A DNA stretch of 64,000 nt from Enoplosus armatus (taxonomy: Eukaryota; Chordata; Actinopteri; Centrarchiformes; Enoplosidae). Positions 49,801 through 58,385 of the stretch are shown piece by piece. Each line of letters begins with the position of its first letter. The first letter of the stretch is position 1. The stretch lies in NCBI RefSeq assembly GCF_043641665.1, contig NC_092196.1, forward strand, positions 2,276,869 through 2,340,868. Reading direction: 5' to 3'. A program made the translations under genes and the position numbers. Under the pieces are notes generated by a model. It did no database searches and was not told the origin of the DNA. It saw nothing but the letters and a program-made list of their open reading frames with translations.

Positions 49801-49831
49801 ACAAGCCAAACGAACGCTTCACCTGCACACC

Positions 49832-49869
<38 letters not shown>

Positions 49870-52800
49870 TCTGATAAGGACAGAGGATGGTGGGTCAGCA
49901 GTGTTCAGAGAGTGGGCTCCAGTCTCTTTACTGGCTGAAAGCTGGACACGTTGTCTGAGTGACAGTCCATCCCTCTGTGGCTCTCTGTTTCTCTTCTGCA
50001 TGCTTCCACACCAACCAATGAGAGCTCACGTTGCATCTATTATTCAGCAATTCATGTTCGATGAAGAGCAGATGAACCTGTACACCAAACTCAGCGGCAC
50101 TCCGACAAATGAACTCTCCCAGGCTGCTGTGGCAAGAGACATGGACCATAAATTCAAAGGTGCGTTTACAATGCCTCTGATTAAGAAACAGGTCTTTTTT
50201 TGCCCTGACGGTTCTCAGTGGCTCCAGGCTCGTTCTACCTCATCAGTACACTATTGGCCCCGTTCCACAGCAGGAACTTCATAAAACATAATGGACGGAA
50301 AATAAATTTGGTCTCCGCTCAGGTCAGATCATGATTGGTTGAGCAGATATGCCGAGAATAAAGAGGATGCAAAATGACCACCAAGAGACACAAGGCGGCT
50401 ACGAAGAGAAAAAAAAAGGGGGGGGAAACAATTTTGTAAGATAAAATACAAAAATAGCATCACAATTAATACAGTGGCACAAACCTAAAAAAAACCCTAC
50501 AAAATGGTTTGACACGCTGAACGCCATTTTGGGTCACCAGCAGCCTCAGTGTTGCCTTCATCATGCCTATAAACCTTTGTATCATGTTCATGACAATATC
50601 AGCACTACTGCTTCTTTAACTTGCCTATCAATCAGCACATAAAAAGTCAGAGTCAGAGTCAGTCCCCCAGTGACCTTTTTTCATCCAGTTCATCCAAAAC
50701 ATCGTGGGAATGTAGGGAAGAACCTAGCACCGTAATGTTCACACCATATTGTTCACACCGTAATTATCTGCAACCCAGTCTGGAATTTCTGACAGTTACG
50801 ATATCTCCCACTTTGTGGAGAAGAACTAAAGAAGTGTCAATAAACTGGTAGCAAAATGCTTGCAAAGCCTACATAAATGGTAGTTCCATCTAAATAAAAT
50901 CTTGTGGAAATGTGCTGACAACATGGCCTTTGTGGCCAGCATGACAGACGAGCGCTCCCTGTCCACATACAGGCAGCATGTACCACGGTCCTCTGGCTCC
51001 AAGAGAGCTCCCTGGAACTGAACATTAATAAAAACCAAAGAGCTGTGTTGCAGAGGACGCCGCGCAACTGACACCCCACCCCACACCCTCTCTCTGGACC
51101 ACTCAAGCTGGATGGGGCATGTGGCGGAACAGGTCGAGATTCCTTGTAATGTATGTTACTTGGCAATAAACAGTTTCTGATTCTGATTCTGAGATCTTTT
51201 AAGTGCCTGGGCACTGAGATCGACCACCTCCTTCACACAACATGTGGACGGGGTCTACAAAAACAGCCCAGCTGCTCCTGAACACAGGAGACCACTAAGT
51301 GGCTGAAAACTTTAACACTAAGCAGTGAAATTAACTTAACACACTGTTCAGCAGCTGAGAGGTTGTTGGAAGCACAAGATAAAATACCTGAAGCAATTGA
51401 ATATCATCCCTATATTGGATGGAGATTCTACTTCTGACCTTCTTAAATCACTCTTATTAATCTATAGCATTAACCCCCAGTCACAAGAAAAGGTTCACCT
51501 GGTGGTTCAAATGGCCAGGAGAGAATGCATTACATGCATCTACAGTGCATCCGGAAAGTATTCACAGCGCTTCACTTTTTCCACATTTTGTTATGTTGCA
51601 GCCTTATACCAAAATGGATTAAATTCATTTTTTTCCTCAAAATTCTACACACAACACCCCATAATGACAACGTGAAAAAAGTTTTGAGATTTTTGCAAAT
51701 TTATTAAAAATAAAAAACCTGAGAAATCACATGTACATAACTATTCACAGCCTTTGCTCAATACTTTGTTGATGCACCTTTGGCAGCAATTACAGCCTCA
51801 AGTCTTTTTGAATATGATGCCACAAGCTTGGCACACCTATCTTTGGGCAGTTTCACCCATTCCTCTTTGCAGCACCTCTCAAGCTCCATCAGGTTGGATG
51901 GGAAGCGTCGGTGCACAGCCATTTTCAGATCTCTCCAGAGATGTTCAATCGGATTCAAGTCTGGGCTCTGGCTGGGCCACTCAAGGACATTCACAGAGTT
52001 GTCCTGAAGCCACTCCTTTGATATCTTGGCTGTGTGCTTAGGGTCGTTGTCCTGCTGAAAGATAAACCGTCGCCCCAGTCTGAGGTCAAGAGCGCTCTGG
52101 AGCAGGTTTTCATCCAGGATGTCTCTGTACTTTGCTGCATTCATCTTTCCCTCTATCCTGACTAGTCTCCCAGTTCCTGCCGCTGAAAAACATCCCCACA
52201 GCATGATGCTGCCACCACCATGCTTCACTGTAGGGATGGTATTGGCCTGGTGATGAGCGGTGCCTGGTTTCCTCCAAACGTGACGCCTGGCATTCACACC
52301 AAAGAGTTCAATCTTTGTCTCATCAGACCAGAGAATTTTGTTTCTCATGGTCTGAGAGTCCTTCAGGTGCCTTTTGGCAAACTCCAGGCGGGCTGCTATG
52401 TGCCTTTTACTAAGGAGTGGCTTCCGTCTGGCCACTCTACCATACAGGCCTGATTGGTGGATTGCTGCAGAGATGGTTGTCCTTCTTGAAGGTTCTCCTC
52501 TCTCCACAGAGGAACTCTGGAGCTCTGACAGAGTGACCATCGGGTTCTTGGTCACCTCCCTGACTAAGGCCCTTCTCCCCCGATTACTCAGTTTAGATGG
52601 CCGGCCAGCTCTAGGAAGAGTCCTGGTGGTTCCGAACTTCTTCCACTTACGGATGATGGAGGCCACTGTGCTCATTGGGACCTTCAAAGCAGCAGAAATT
52701 TTTCTGTAACCTTCCCCAGATTTGTGCCTCGAGACAATCCTGTCTCGGAGGTCTACAGACAATTCCTTTGACTTCATGCTTGGTTTGTGCTCTGACATGC

Positions 52801-53331
52801 ACTGTCAACTGTGGGACCTTATATAGACAGGTGTGTGCCTTTCCAAATCATGTCCAATCAACTGAATTTACCACAGGTGGACTCCAATTAAGCTGCAGAA
52901 ACATCTCAAGGATGATCAGTGGAAACAGGATGCACCTGAGCTCAATTTTGAGCTTCATGGCAAAGGCTGTGAATACTTATGTACATGTGATTTCTTAGTT
53001 TTTTATTTTTAATAAATTTGCAAAAATTTCAAAAAAACTTTTTTCACATTGTCATTATGGGGTGTTGTGTGTAGAATTTTGAGGAAAAAAATTAATTTAA
53101 TCCATTTTGGAATAAGGGTGTAACATAACAAAATGTGGAAAAAGTGAAGCGCCGTGAATACTTTCCGGATGCACTGTATATATCTATATATACAGTACAT
53201 ATACACACTGTATGTATGCACAGCAAATGAATGAAAATGAAATTAATACATGCCCCCCAGTGTTCTGGCGGTCTACCAAACGAATGTGAATTTCTCCTCT
53301 CCCTGAGTGTGTGTGCAAGAACCCCCCCCCC

Positions 53332-53396
<65 letters not shown>

Positions 53397-56223
53397 GGTA
53401 ATTGTGTTAGGCAGGATAGGCATTTCAACTTGTCCTATTACAAGCTACAACCAATTCACCGGTTATATAAATTTTAATACAAAGTAAAAATTCTCGCATT
53501 ACCTATTAAACAAGACTAAACACACTGTCTGTATCGTTCACAGATTAGCAGATATGGGCAAACAGTTCCTGTTAGTTCAGTGTCTGTTGTTCCTGCATCA
53601 AAATCAGCATGTTGTTAAGTGTTGTATTGTTAACTATACCATATCAATTAGCATACATTCAACTTTGCATTACAAAGTCAGCTCCTTCATTCTGTGTTCC
53701 CTGAGTGCATGGGTTGTTTCTGACGAGATCCAGTGGGTGCGTGAAAGCCAGACCTGTTGTAAATTGCAACTTCAGGATTAAAACCCCTCGCCAGTTTGCA
53801 CTGAACCTTCCTTTGACCTAAAGGTAAAACTGGAGTCATCGCGGCTCCACTGATATGCGACCACAAGGCTAGCAATCAGGGAAAACATCTTGGAATAACG
53901 TGTGAACACTACCAAGTCGAAATAAAGGGATGTTTTCCTGTTCCTCCCATCCTGTAGCACAAAGCCCCAGGTTAGGGATGTGAAGTCCCTGCAGTGGAAA
54001 AGAACCTGTGTAATCAGTGGGTTCTGCTGCCTCAGCCACACCCATTGCTAACAGGTGCTTAAATCAAGCATACAGCGATGTCATCTTCATAGACAAACAT
54101 TTGGAGTAGAATTGGTTGCGCTGAAGAGCTCAGTGCCTTTCAATGTGCATTGCCCATGATGCCATATTTCCTAAACGTAAGTTATTCCCATTCTTGCCCT
54201 GCTAGATCTGCACTGTAAGCTGTTGATATTTTCATTGAAAGCTCTTCTTCACTTCACTGCTACTGTTACAGTAATACATGATACATGTTTTGCCAAATGC
54301 TAAACTACTGTTTACCGTTTAGCCATGGTGACTCATCAACAACATTGGTTTTGAATGGCAGACGCAGACGGAGTCTGTGGTCCACATTCACACTCTGCCT
54401 GGCGTCCTCTTTCTTCACCAAGCACTTTTCTGACTGTATACACAACATGATCGTGGTTAGGGAAGCACATGCATAAATTATTTGACTGAGCACTTGGCTT
54501 TAAACAAATGTTGCTCCACTGTTCTTCTTGACCATTGTGTGCGCACAATAATTCTCGGTATTATGAATGTGCTCTGTAGACAAAGACAAGAAACATGTGG
54601 CTGCCAAGCTTTACTGGATGAATTCTGCCTTATAAATATCTTCATCTCTTAGTAGCCACTTTGCATCTCTTTGTGGTAGCTTTGCATCCATTAAACTGGG
54701 TTCATGCTTGAAGCAGTGTCCTTGGCGCGAGGGTCCGTGCTCCAGAAATGACGTCATCACGTATCTTGGAGTCAAGCGTGAAGGCTCCGCAAGTTGTCGC
54801 AGATTTTTTTTAGCAGCAGGCGACATGGGTGACATGCTTTTTCGTTTCAACATGGGCACCTTTGAAACTAAACTGGCCGAGCAGGCACATCTTTACAAGC
54901 ACCTCTACGACCCCCTCCATGAGAGGCCACAGGGACAGCCACATGAACTGAACTCCGCAGTGGAGAGACCGCCACCACATTTAATAGATTAGCAGAATAG
55001 ATTATTTATAACCGGTCAAAGCCCTCCCCCACCTTGAGTCTGATTCTGTTAAAGGTTTCTGCCTCTTAAAAGGGAAGTTTTTCCTTGCCACTGTCGCCAA
55101 AGTGCTTGCTCATGGTGGGAACTGTTGGGTCTCGGTAATAACATTATAAAGTCGGTCTAGACCTGCTCTACATGTAAAGTGTCATGAGATGACTTTTTGT
55201 TGTGATTTGGCGCTATATAAATAAAATTGAATTGAATTGAAATTGAATCATCTATAAGATAGTAGTCGCTTTGAGTCTCTTTGGTCGCTTTGAATCTCTT
55301 TGTGATGGTTTAACTTTTTTTTTGTGGTGGCTTTGCATCTTTTTGAGGTCATTTTGCGTCTCTAGCCTGTACTTGAAGGCACCACTACACTCCTGGGCTA
55401 GCCTATGACATGACTCTGATGGAATTAAGTGTTGTGGAAATGTACATTACGCCGGATTAATCAAGATGACAGGTTAGAAAGCAGATCCAATACACACATA
55501 TTCCTAATATTAACTCATTTCATACAAATAGAGAGGCACATAGCGGAGTATTATGGGGTTTAGCCACAGCAATTCGGTTTCATAATGTATCCCTGGCAAC
55601 CCAGTGGCCTGATTGGTCAGCATGTAGAGAGGCTCATGCTGGCCACATGATGCTGTTGTTAACTACTTCTACAGACTCACAGTGACACTGAGGTATATTC
55701 CCATGCCCGCGAACACACCAGAGGAATACATTTCAAATGGTGGACGCGTGATTCAAACTGCTCAGACCAGTTATGTCGGGCTGAGAAACAGCGTTTCCAT
55801 GACGACAACACACCGCTACACTAATCCTGCAAGGACTGAGGCGTGTCCTCTCCTCGTCCTCTCTGACATGTCAAGACTGATGGAAGGTGTTGGCGGCGTC
55901 CACGTCCCAGCTCACAGGGCACGGCTGCATGACGGTAATGCTACAGTCAACGTCAGCAGCGTCTCGCTAATAGCATATATCTGGAGCTGGTGGGCTGCTC
56001 CCCTGAGGGCCGACACAACACGCCAATTTCAATTTCACTGACAATCACTAGCGACTGTAAGCGAGTGTATGAGAGAGGCAGGCAGCAGGCCCATTGAGCC
56101 CCCCCCCCCCCCGTCTCTTACCATGGCCTCCATCGACTCCCAGCTCTTGGTCTCGGATCCCGACAGGAGGAAATTTTTGGAATTTCCCCTGAAATTCACC
56201 TTCAGATTGATGTAGAAGTCCAT
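28923..56223 (-). CDS. nbr1: NBR1 autophagy cargo receptor, 23 coding exons, about 1038 aa
   Basis: Exons in order: 56223-56122, 49822-49760, 48416-48398, 48282-48260, 46884-46696, 44890-44813, 44657-44407, 42976-42851, 42095-41889, 41723-41564, 40991-40908, 40717-40532, 40403-40287, 38301-38226, 37977-37867, 36848-36678, 35264-34977, 34547-34367, 34140-33889, 32218-32133, 31926-31848, 29863-29770 and 29096-28923. Each has AG/GT borders, and lengths sum to 3117 bases, divisible by three. NBR1 collects ubiquitinated cargo and aggregates, co-assembles with p62/SQSTM1 through PB1, and binds ATG8 proteins by its LIR. Domain order: PB1 (1-80), ZZ zinc finger (about 227-265), coiled coil (285-325), FW/NBR1 domain (366-476), LIR around Tyr791, membrane helix (957-974), UBA (about 985-1035). 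Human NBR1 is 966 aa; the extra length lies in disordered linkers. It is transcribed toward tmem106a, as in human. Confidence 0.97.
29864..31800. other. nbr1 intron 21
   Basis: The intron between exons 21 and 22 shows only AT-rich unique-looking sequence and short purine runs. No extra exon or recognisable transposon is supported. Confidence 0.4.
31802..31832. repeat. (TG)n microsatellite just inside nbr1 intron 21
   Basis: On the transcribed strand it is a CA repeat beginning about 15 bases after the exon 21 donor (CCCAG|gtctct). CA repeats near donors are known hnRNP L sites. Confidence 0.85.
32358..33186 (+). pseudogene. Decayed Tc1/mariner-like transposase copy
   Basis: It starts with a TIR-like ACTATATGGACAACAGTATT and then transposase text. 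The N-terminal DNA-binding part is mostly deleted. From WTLE onward the frame has an in-frame TAG before [10 protein letters not shown]. It then stays open through [31 protein letters not shown] and [20 protein letters not shown], so the DD34E residues (SDE, QHD, PIE) are still visible. The 3' TIR is not found. It lies antisense to nbr1, in the intron between exons 19 and 20, and cannot encode an active enzyme. Confidence 0.85.
33330..33510. repeat. Old dispersed fish repeat
   Basis: The text GGAGCATTTGGCAGCTAAAG, then TCAGGAGGTGGTGGAGACC and ATCAGGTGGACACAAAC, resembles a repeat I associate with many teleost sequences. No coding capacity. Confidence 0.35.
34367..34547 (-). other. nbr1: nbr1 exon 18: LC3-interacting region
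   Basis: [20 protein letters not shown] contains the core Tyr791-Ile-Ile-Ile794 preceded by Ser-Ser-Glu-Asp. It equals the human [13 protein letters not shown] motif that binds ATG8/LC3/GABARAP proteins. The exon also carries a Glu/Lys-rich run ahead of the motif. Confidence 0.93.
35211..35239. repeat. nbr1: Coding (GGA/TCC)n tract in nbr1 exon 17
   Basis: On the minus strand the triplet repeat encodes a run of ten serines early in exon 17. Length variation would change the protein without shifting the frame. Confidence 0.85.
35340..36660. other. nbr1 intron 16
   Basis: No recognisable exon or element. Open frames are short and lack family similarity. Confidence 0.35.
38518..38541. repeat. 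(CTG)n tract, intronic
   Basis: About seven to eight CTG units in nbr1 intron 13 on the plus strand (CAG on the transcribed strand). Confidence 0.8.
39014..39255 (+). repeat. Dispersed repeat with LINE-like tail, copy 1
   Basis: Shared with 55022-55248 and 58239-58360: CACTGTCGCCAAAGTGCTTG, GGGAACTGTTGGGTCTCTGT, CGGTCTAGACCTGCTC and a tail GGCGTTATATAAATAAAATT followed by GAACTGAATTGG. The tail of short ATTGA units suggests mobilisation by a CR1/L2-type LINE. Confidence 0.7.
39753..39893 (-). repeat. Family B repeat fragment
   Basis: TGAGTACTTTTACTTTTGG, AGTACTTTTACTTGTAACAG and ACTTCTTCCACCACT are the reverse-complement landmarks of family B. Intronic. Confidence 0.6.
40532..41723 (-). other. 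nbr1: nbr1 exons 10-12: FW (NBR1) domain
   Basis: An immunoglobulin-like fold spans [27 protein letters not shown] and [20 protein letters not shown]. Four tryptophans (in [19 protein letters not shown] and RVWCSI) fit the four-tryptophan name of the domain. This domain binds specific cargo or partners such as MAP1B in mammals. Confidence 0.92.
41889..42095 (-). other. nbr1: nbr1 exon 9: coiled coil
   Basis: The segment [20 protein letters not shown] followed by [11 protein letters not shown] has strong heptad-like charge spacing and matches human AEKQRLRAEKKQRKAEVKEL. In human NBR1 this coiled coil drives self-association. The exon ends with a slightly unusual donor, CCTGA|gtaggt. Confidence 0.9.
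42147..42234 (+). repeat. SINE head fragment
   Basis: GGGCAGCATGGTGGTGCAGTG through TTTCGATCCCTGGCTCC is the tRNA-related head only. It sits 30 bases upstream of a full copy. Confidence 0.7.
42265..42545 (+). repeat. tRNA-derived SINE, full-length copy
   Basis: The A-box-like TGGCGCAGTGG and B-box-like GGTTCGATCC are properly spaced for RNA polymerase III. A body follows (GTGTCCTTGAGCAAGACACT, CGGTGTGTGAATGTGTGAG), and the tail is AAGCGCTATATAAGTGAGAT with CATTTACCATTTAC. It lies in nbr1 intron 8, antisense. I do not assign a named family. Confidence 0.8.
42851..44657 (-). other. nbr1: nbr1 exons 7-8: glycine-rich linker and ZZ zinc finger
   Basis: Zinc ligands are split across the intron: PCSSC (Cys227, Cys230) and YQC (Cys241) in exon 7, then [11 protein letters not shown] and His residues in FSHDPSHNL in exon 8. 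Ahead of the finger lies a Gly run ([13 protein letters not shown]) coded by a GC-rich triplet tract at about 44552-44578; I recall no such run in human NBR1. Confidence 0.88.
44253..44309. other. 57-nt near-perfect hairpin in nbr1 intron 7
   Basis: CTCAGGTTCTCTTCTAT (44258-44274) is the exact reverse complement of 44288-44304. One C/A mismatch and four more pairs extend it, with a 13-base loop. The shape is like a short pre-miRNA or a tiny foldback element. Confidence 0.4.
46536..46625 (+). repeat. tRNA-related SINE fragment of a second kind
   Basis: CAGCAGTAGCTCAGCCCGTA followed by GGACTTGGCTTGGGAATCGG resembles a common fish SINE head with an A-box-like TAGCTCAGCCCG. The remainder is decayed. 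Located in nbr1 intron 5. Confidence 0.5.
46885..48259. other. nbr1 intron 4
   Basis: It contains old repeat-like text around 47700-48000 that echoes 27370-27760 (GACTGAACCC, GACTCGGGATCC-type segments). No exon is seen. Confidence 0.35.
48981..49250 (+). repeat. tRNA-derived SINE copy lacking the B box
   Basis: Same family as 42265-42545, but GGGTTGGCTGCCCCCGTCAT shows loss of the TTCGATCCCC segment, so its polymerase III promoter is broken. The tail is complete. Located in nbr1 intron 2. Confidence 0.8.
49833..49862. repeat. nbr1: (CA/TG)n microsatellite forming the polypyrimidine region of the nbr1 exon 2 acceptor
   Basis: On the transcribed strand the repeat is (TG)n running to within about ten bases of the acceptor gtgtgcag|GTGAAG. 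No ordinary C/T-rich tract is present. Confidence 0.85.
50870..51310 (+). mobile_element. Broken LINE reverse-transcriptase fragment
   Basis: Translated plus-strand pieces read [18 protein letters not shown] and, after 51200, [12 protein letters not shown], the RT active-site region (normally YADD) and the following segment of a CR1/L2-type LINE. A separate LINE tail (GGCAATAAACAGTTTCTGAT then TCTGATTCTGA) at about 51125-51195 interrupts them. Frames contain stops. Confidence 0.65.
51543..53176 (-). mobile_element. Apparently intact Tc1-like DNA transposon
   Basis: The ends CAGTGCATCCGGAAAGTATT and AATACTTTCCGGATGCACTG are inverted and flanked by TA (51541-51542, 53177-53178), the Tc1/mariner target. 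The inverted repeats extend about 200 bases inward, with matching inner text (ATTATGGGGTGTTGTGTG), as in IR/DR-type fish elements. The unit of 1634 bases carries one open transposase gene. It sits in nbr1 intron 1 in the same orientation as nbr1. Confidence 0.92.
51758..52798 (-). CDS. Tc1-like transposase, DD34E, 346 aa, open frame
   Basis: The enzyme would bind the inverted repeats and move the element by cut-and-paste. The N-terminal half shows two helix-turn-helix units (about 10-60, [20 protein letters not shown]; and 65-120), and a GRP-like AGRPSK linker (64-69) lies between them. The catalytic core has Asp159 in [11 protein letters not shown], Asp250 in [11 protein letters not shown] and Glu285 in [11 protein letters not shown]. 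The 34 residues between the last two fit DD34[15 protein letters not shown] is the glycine-rich box. The length equals that of active relatives (about 340 aa; starting at Met8 gives 339). No stop or frameshift is present, so it may be functional or recently so. Confidence 0.92.
   Translation of the reverse strand: MSEHKPSMKSKELSVDLRDRIVSRHKSGEGYRKISAALKVPMSTVASIIRKWKKFGTTRTLPRAGRPSKLSNRGRRALVREVTKNPMVTLSELQSSSVERGEPSRRTTISAAIHQSGLYGRVARRKPLLSKRHIAARLEFAKRHLKDSQTMRNKILWSDETKIELFGVNARRHVWRKPGTAHHQANTIPTVKHGGGSIMLWGCFSAAGTGRLVRIEGKMNAAKYRDILDENLLQSALDLRLGRRFIFQQDNDPKHTAKISKEWLQDNSVNVLEWPSQSPDLNPIEHLWRDLKMAVHRRFPSNLMELERCCKEEWVKLPKDRCAKLVASYSKRLEAVIAAKGASTKY
53332..53392. repeat. (CA)n microsatellite
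   Basis: About thirty CA units preceded by a short poly-C run. Open frames of repeated Cys-Val across it are artefacts. Confidence 0.95.
54640..54995 (+). pseudogene. Possible Harbinger-type MADF-domain remnant
   Basis: The frame [20 protein letters not shown] resembles the start of a MADF/MYB-like DNA-binding protein that accompanies PIF/Harbinger transposons. Only about 40 residues are recognisable. Upstream text (TTGCATCTCTTTGTGGTAGC) is a degenerate short tandem repeat that resumes at about 55255-55365. Confidence 0.4.
55022..55248 (+). repeat. Dispersed repeat with LINE-like tail, copy 2
   Basis: Same family as 39014-39255, ending GGCGCTATATAAATAAAATT and GAATTGAATTG. It abuts the MADF-like remnant, which it probably interrupted. 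Confidence 0.75.
55400..56100. other. nbr1 intron 1, donor-proximal part
   Basis: No recognisable exon. A poly-C run at about 56101-56112 lies near the exon 1 donor. Confidence 0.35.
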
Positions 56224-56480
56224 GGCGTCGCCCGCACGCGCCCTAACGCATATTACACACGACGGACGCGGAGCGTTTTTCCCCCGACCAACGAAGGCTA
56301 TTTGGGTTAATCTCACCAATTCGCTCCCACTGTGACTTATCCGACGGGAGATGAGGCGTATTTTGTGTTTACATCAGCGTCCTGGGCACGCCCACCCTGC
56401 ACCATGTGTCCGGAACAGAGGTCGCCACTTACGCTTGTACGTCACTGCGCAAAAGCAGCGCGGCAGCACGGCACGGGCCC
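56224..56480 (-). promoter_or_regulatory. nbr1: nbr1 promoter / CpG-rich 5' flank
   Basis: CG dinucleotides are dense just upstream of the start codon (for example GCGTCGCCCGCACGCGCC), and again near 56450. No TATA box is evident. Whether a noncoding exon precedes the ATG cannot be told. Confidence 0.45.
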
Positions 56481-56892
56481 AGGACCCGCTGGAGGACGTC
56501 AGAGCATCCCCACTGATCGGACCAGGGCTGCAGCATTGCCTTTGATCCAGATACTGATCCTGCCCCATGTCAGATCTGTTTTCCCTACCCTTCCAAAACA
56601 CAATAACACAAGCATTAGAATATGTCTTCATTAAGATGCGTTAGAAAAGTAGATTTTACCCAACATGAGATGGAAACTCCCTCATGAACTCAACATATGG
56701 GAGTGGAAGCTGTCCTTATAGAATAGTTTGTACTTTAGTTCCTTACAAGAATCTACTCAAACTGATCTGAAGGCTGCCCAAAAAAAAACCAAATTACATC
56801 TTTCTACAGTCTTTCCTGACTTGACAAGGCGGGTACAACCTCTTTCATCTGTAGCACCTGTAATGTTGGGCTGTGGGCACCAAGATACTGTA

Positions 56893-57560
56893 TGTAACTA
56901 AGTACATTTACTCAAGTACTGTGCTTAAGTAAGTTGAGCCACTTAATTAATAGTATTTCCATTTCCTGCTACTTTATACTACAATTCAGAGGGAAATATT
57001 GTACTTTTTACTGCACTACAGGTAAAGCTACAGATTAAGTTTATAAACTAGTGTCTCCCCCACCTTTTTGGTGTGTTGTCTTGTCACTTGTCGGATGTGT
57101 ATGAGTTGGTATCAGTTACACCCAGAGACATTTCCCCTCTAAACTTCTCACATGGTTTTTCGTTTAAATTACTGTGAGTTCATCTGAGAGGTAAAAGAAG
57201 GAAAAAAAAAAAGGAAAAGATTAGAGAAAAGTCGGAAACTGAAAACAGATCTGTGTATCACAACCTTCACCTTGTGACCCTTTTTAGGGGCCCCTTCATA
57301 AAGTTGGGAAACAAGATCTGTAAAGTAGTTAAAAGTAATTCCACCTTGTACAGCTACAATAGTAAAATACTATTTATGCATTGATGCATTATGTCATATA
57401 TGATCATTTATCAGTCACTGGGGCCAAGTACTTTTACTCCTGATACTTTTACATTTTGCTTACTTAAGCACACTTTTGAATGCAGGACCTTTACTTGTAA
57501 TGGAGTATTTGTACATTGTTGTCTTGGTACTTTTACTTTTCTAAGTCAAGGCTTTGAGTA
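56893..57560. mobile_element. Family B foldback element, both ends present
   Basis: The left end GTAACTAAGTACATTTACTC runs into AGTACTGTGCTTAAG. The right end reads ACTTGTAATGGAGTATTTGT and GGTACTTTTACTTTTC, an imperfect inverted match. It has no coding capacity and was probably moved by a DNA transposase. Confidence 0.55.
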
Positions 57561-57569
57561 CCCTCTTCT

Positions 57570-58238
57570 TACTTCTTACTGTCAGCTTGGAAGCTACTGC
57601 AAACTCTTTTTCCCCCTTTTTCTTGTTCATGCCTTCAATTTTATTTTATTTATTTATTTTAGTTGTTAACTTGGGAACGATTCTAGTTTTTAAAACACTG
57701 TTTGGAGGGACTTTCTTTTTTTTAGCTCCTACTTCAGAGTAGGCACTCTTCCAGCACAAGAGGAACCTTGAGTGACGCAAGTGCCCCATTAATTGGTTAA
57801 ATGTGAGCTAAAACAGCACCGACAGCTACCTTCTATAAAAACCTGTGTAACGGCTCGTAATGGCAGCCTTAAGATAAAGTACCAAAACACAGACAAATGG
57901 ACCGACAGTGAAGTCCAGGCTTTGTTGAGCGTGTATGTGAAGGGGGAAACAACACGATTTTGACTCATCAGAACGAAATATAAAAATCTTGCGAGTGACG
58001 TAGCCACACCAACCGCCGGCAGGCTTTCGTCACTTCAGTGTTCCTGTTGGCAGTGTGAATGCGAACAGGGAAAAAAAAAATCCTTGAAGGTATGTAGTTC
58101 TCCAGAGAGCTCCCCAGTGGGTAGTTCCTCTCAGGGAGAACTATTTGGTCCAAAAACCAGTGCAGCATGGTATCAAGCTAACCGTAACCATGTTAACATC
58201 CAGTATGTGTTAATGTACAAAGTATAAAAGTATATAAG
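57570..58238. other. Intergenic stretch between nbr1 and the LINE
   Basis: Nothing recognised apart from AT-rich runs. Confidence 0.4.
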
Positions 58239-58385
58239 TGGGAACTGTTGGGTCTCTGTAATAACATTATAAAGACTCGGTCTAGACCTGCTCTATTTTG
58301 TAAAGTGTCATGAGATGACTTTGTTGTGATTTGGCGCTATATAAATAAAATTGAATTGAATCAGAATCAGAATCAGAATCAGAAA
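58239..58385 (+). repeat. Dispersed repeat with LINE-like tail, copy 3, plus (TCAGAA)n
   Basis: GGGAACTGTTGGGTCTCTGT through GGCGCTATATAAATAAAATT, then GAATTGAA and four TCAGAA units. It abuts the C-terminal end of the LINE reading frame, in opposite orientation. Confidence 0.7.

Larger units (their letters stand above)
48260..56223 (-). other. nbr1: nbr1 exons 1-4: PB1 domain
   Basis: The encoded start [20 protein letters not shown], then [20 protein letters not shown] and ALK, aligns by eye with human NBR1 PB1. The acidic OPCA-like stretch YFDEENEE (48-55) is the surface that pairs with the basic face of p62 PB1. Exons 2 to 4 are tiny (63, 19 and 23 bases). Intron 1 is 6.3 kb and hosts the Tc1-like element. 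Confidence 0.93.

Noticed and set aside
49736..50284. 182-codon plus-strand open frame
   Set aside because: It runs through nbr1 exon 2 on the opposite strand and a (CA)n repeat (translated as THTHTH). It is a shadow frame.
51754..52998. Plus-strand frames across the Tc1-like element
   Set aside because: They are shadows of the transposase gene on the minus strand.
53092..53423. Frames made of repeated Cys-Val
   Set aside because: They are translations of the (CA)n microsatellite.
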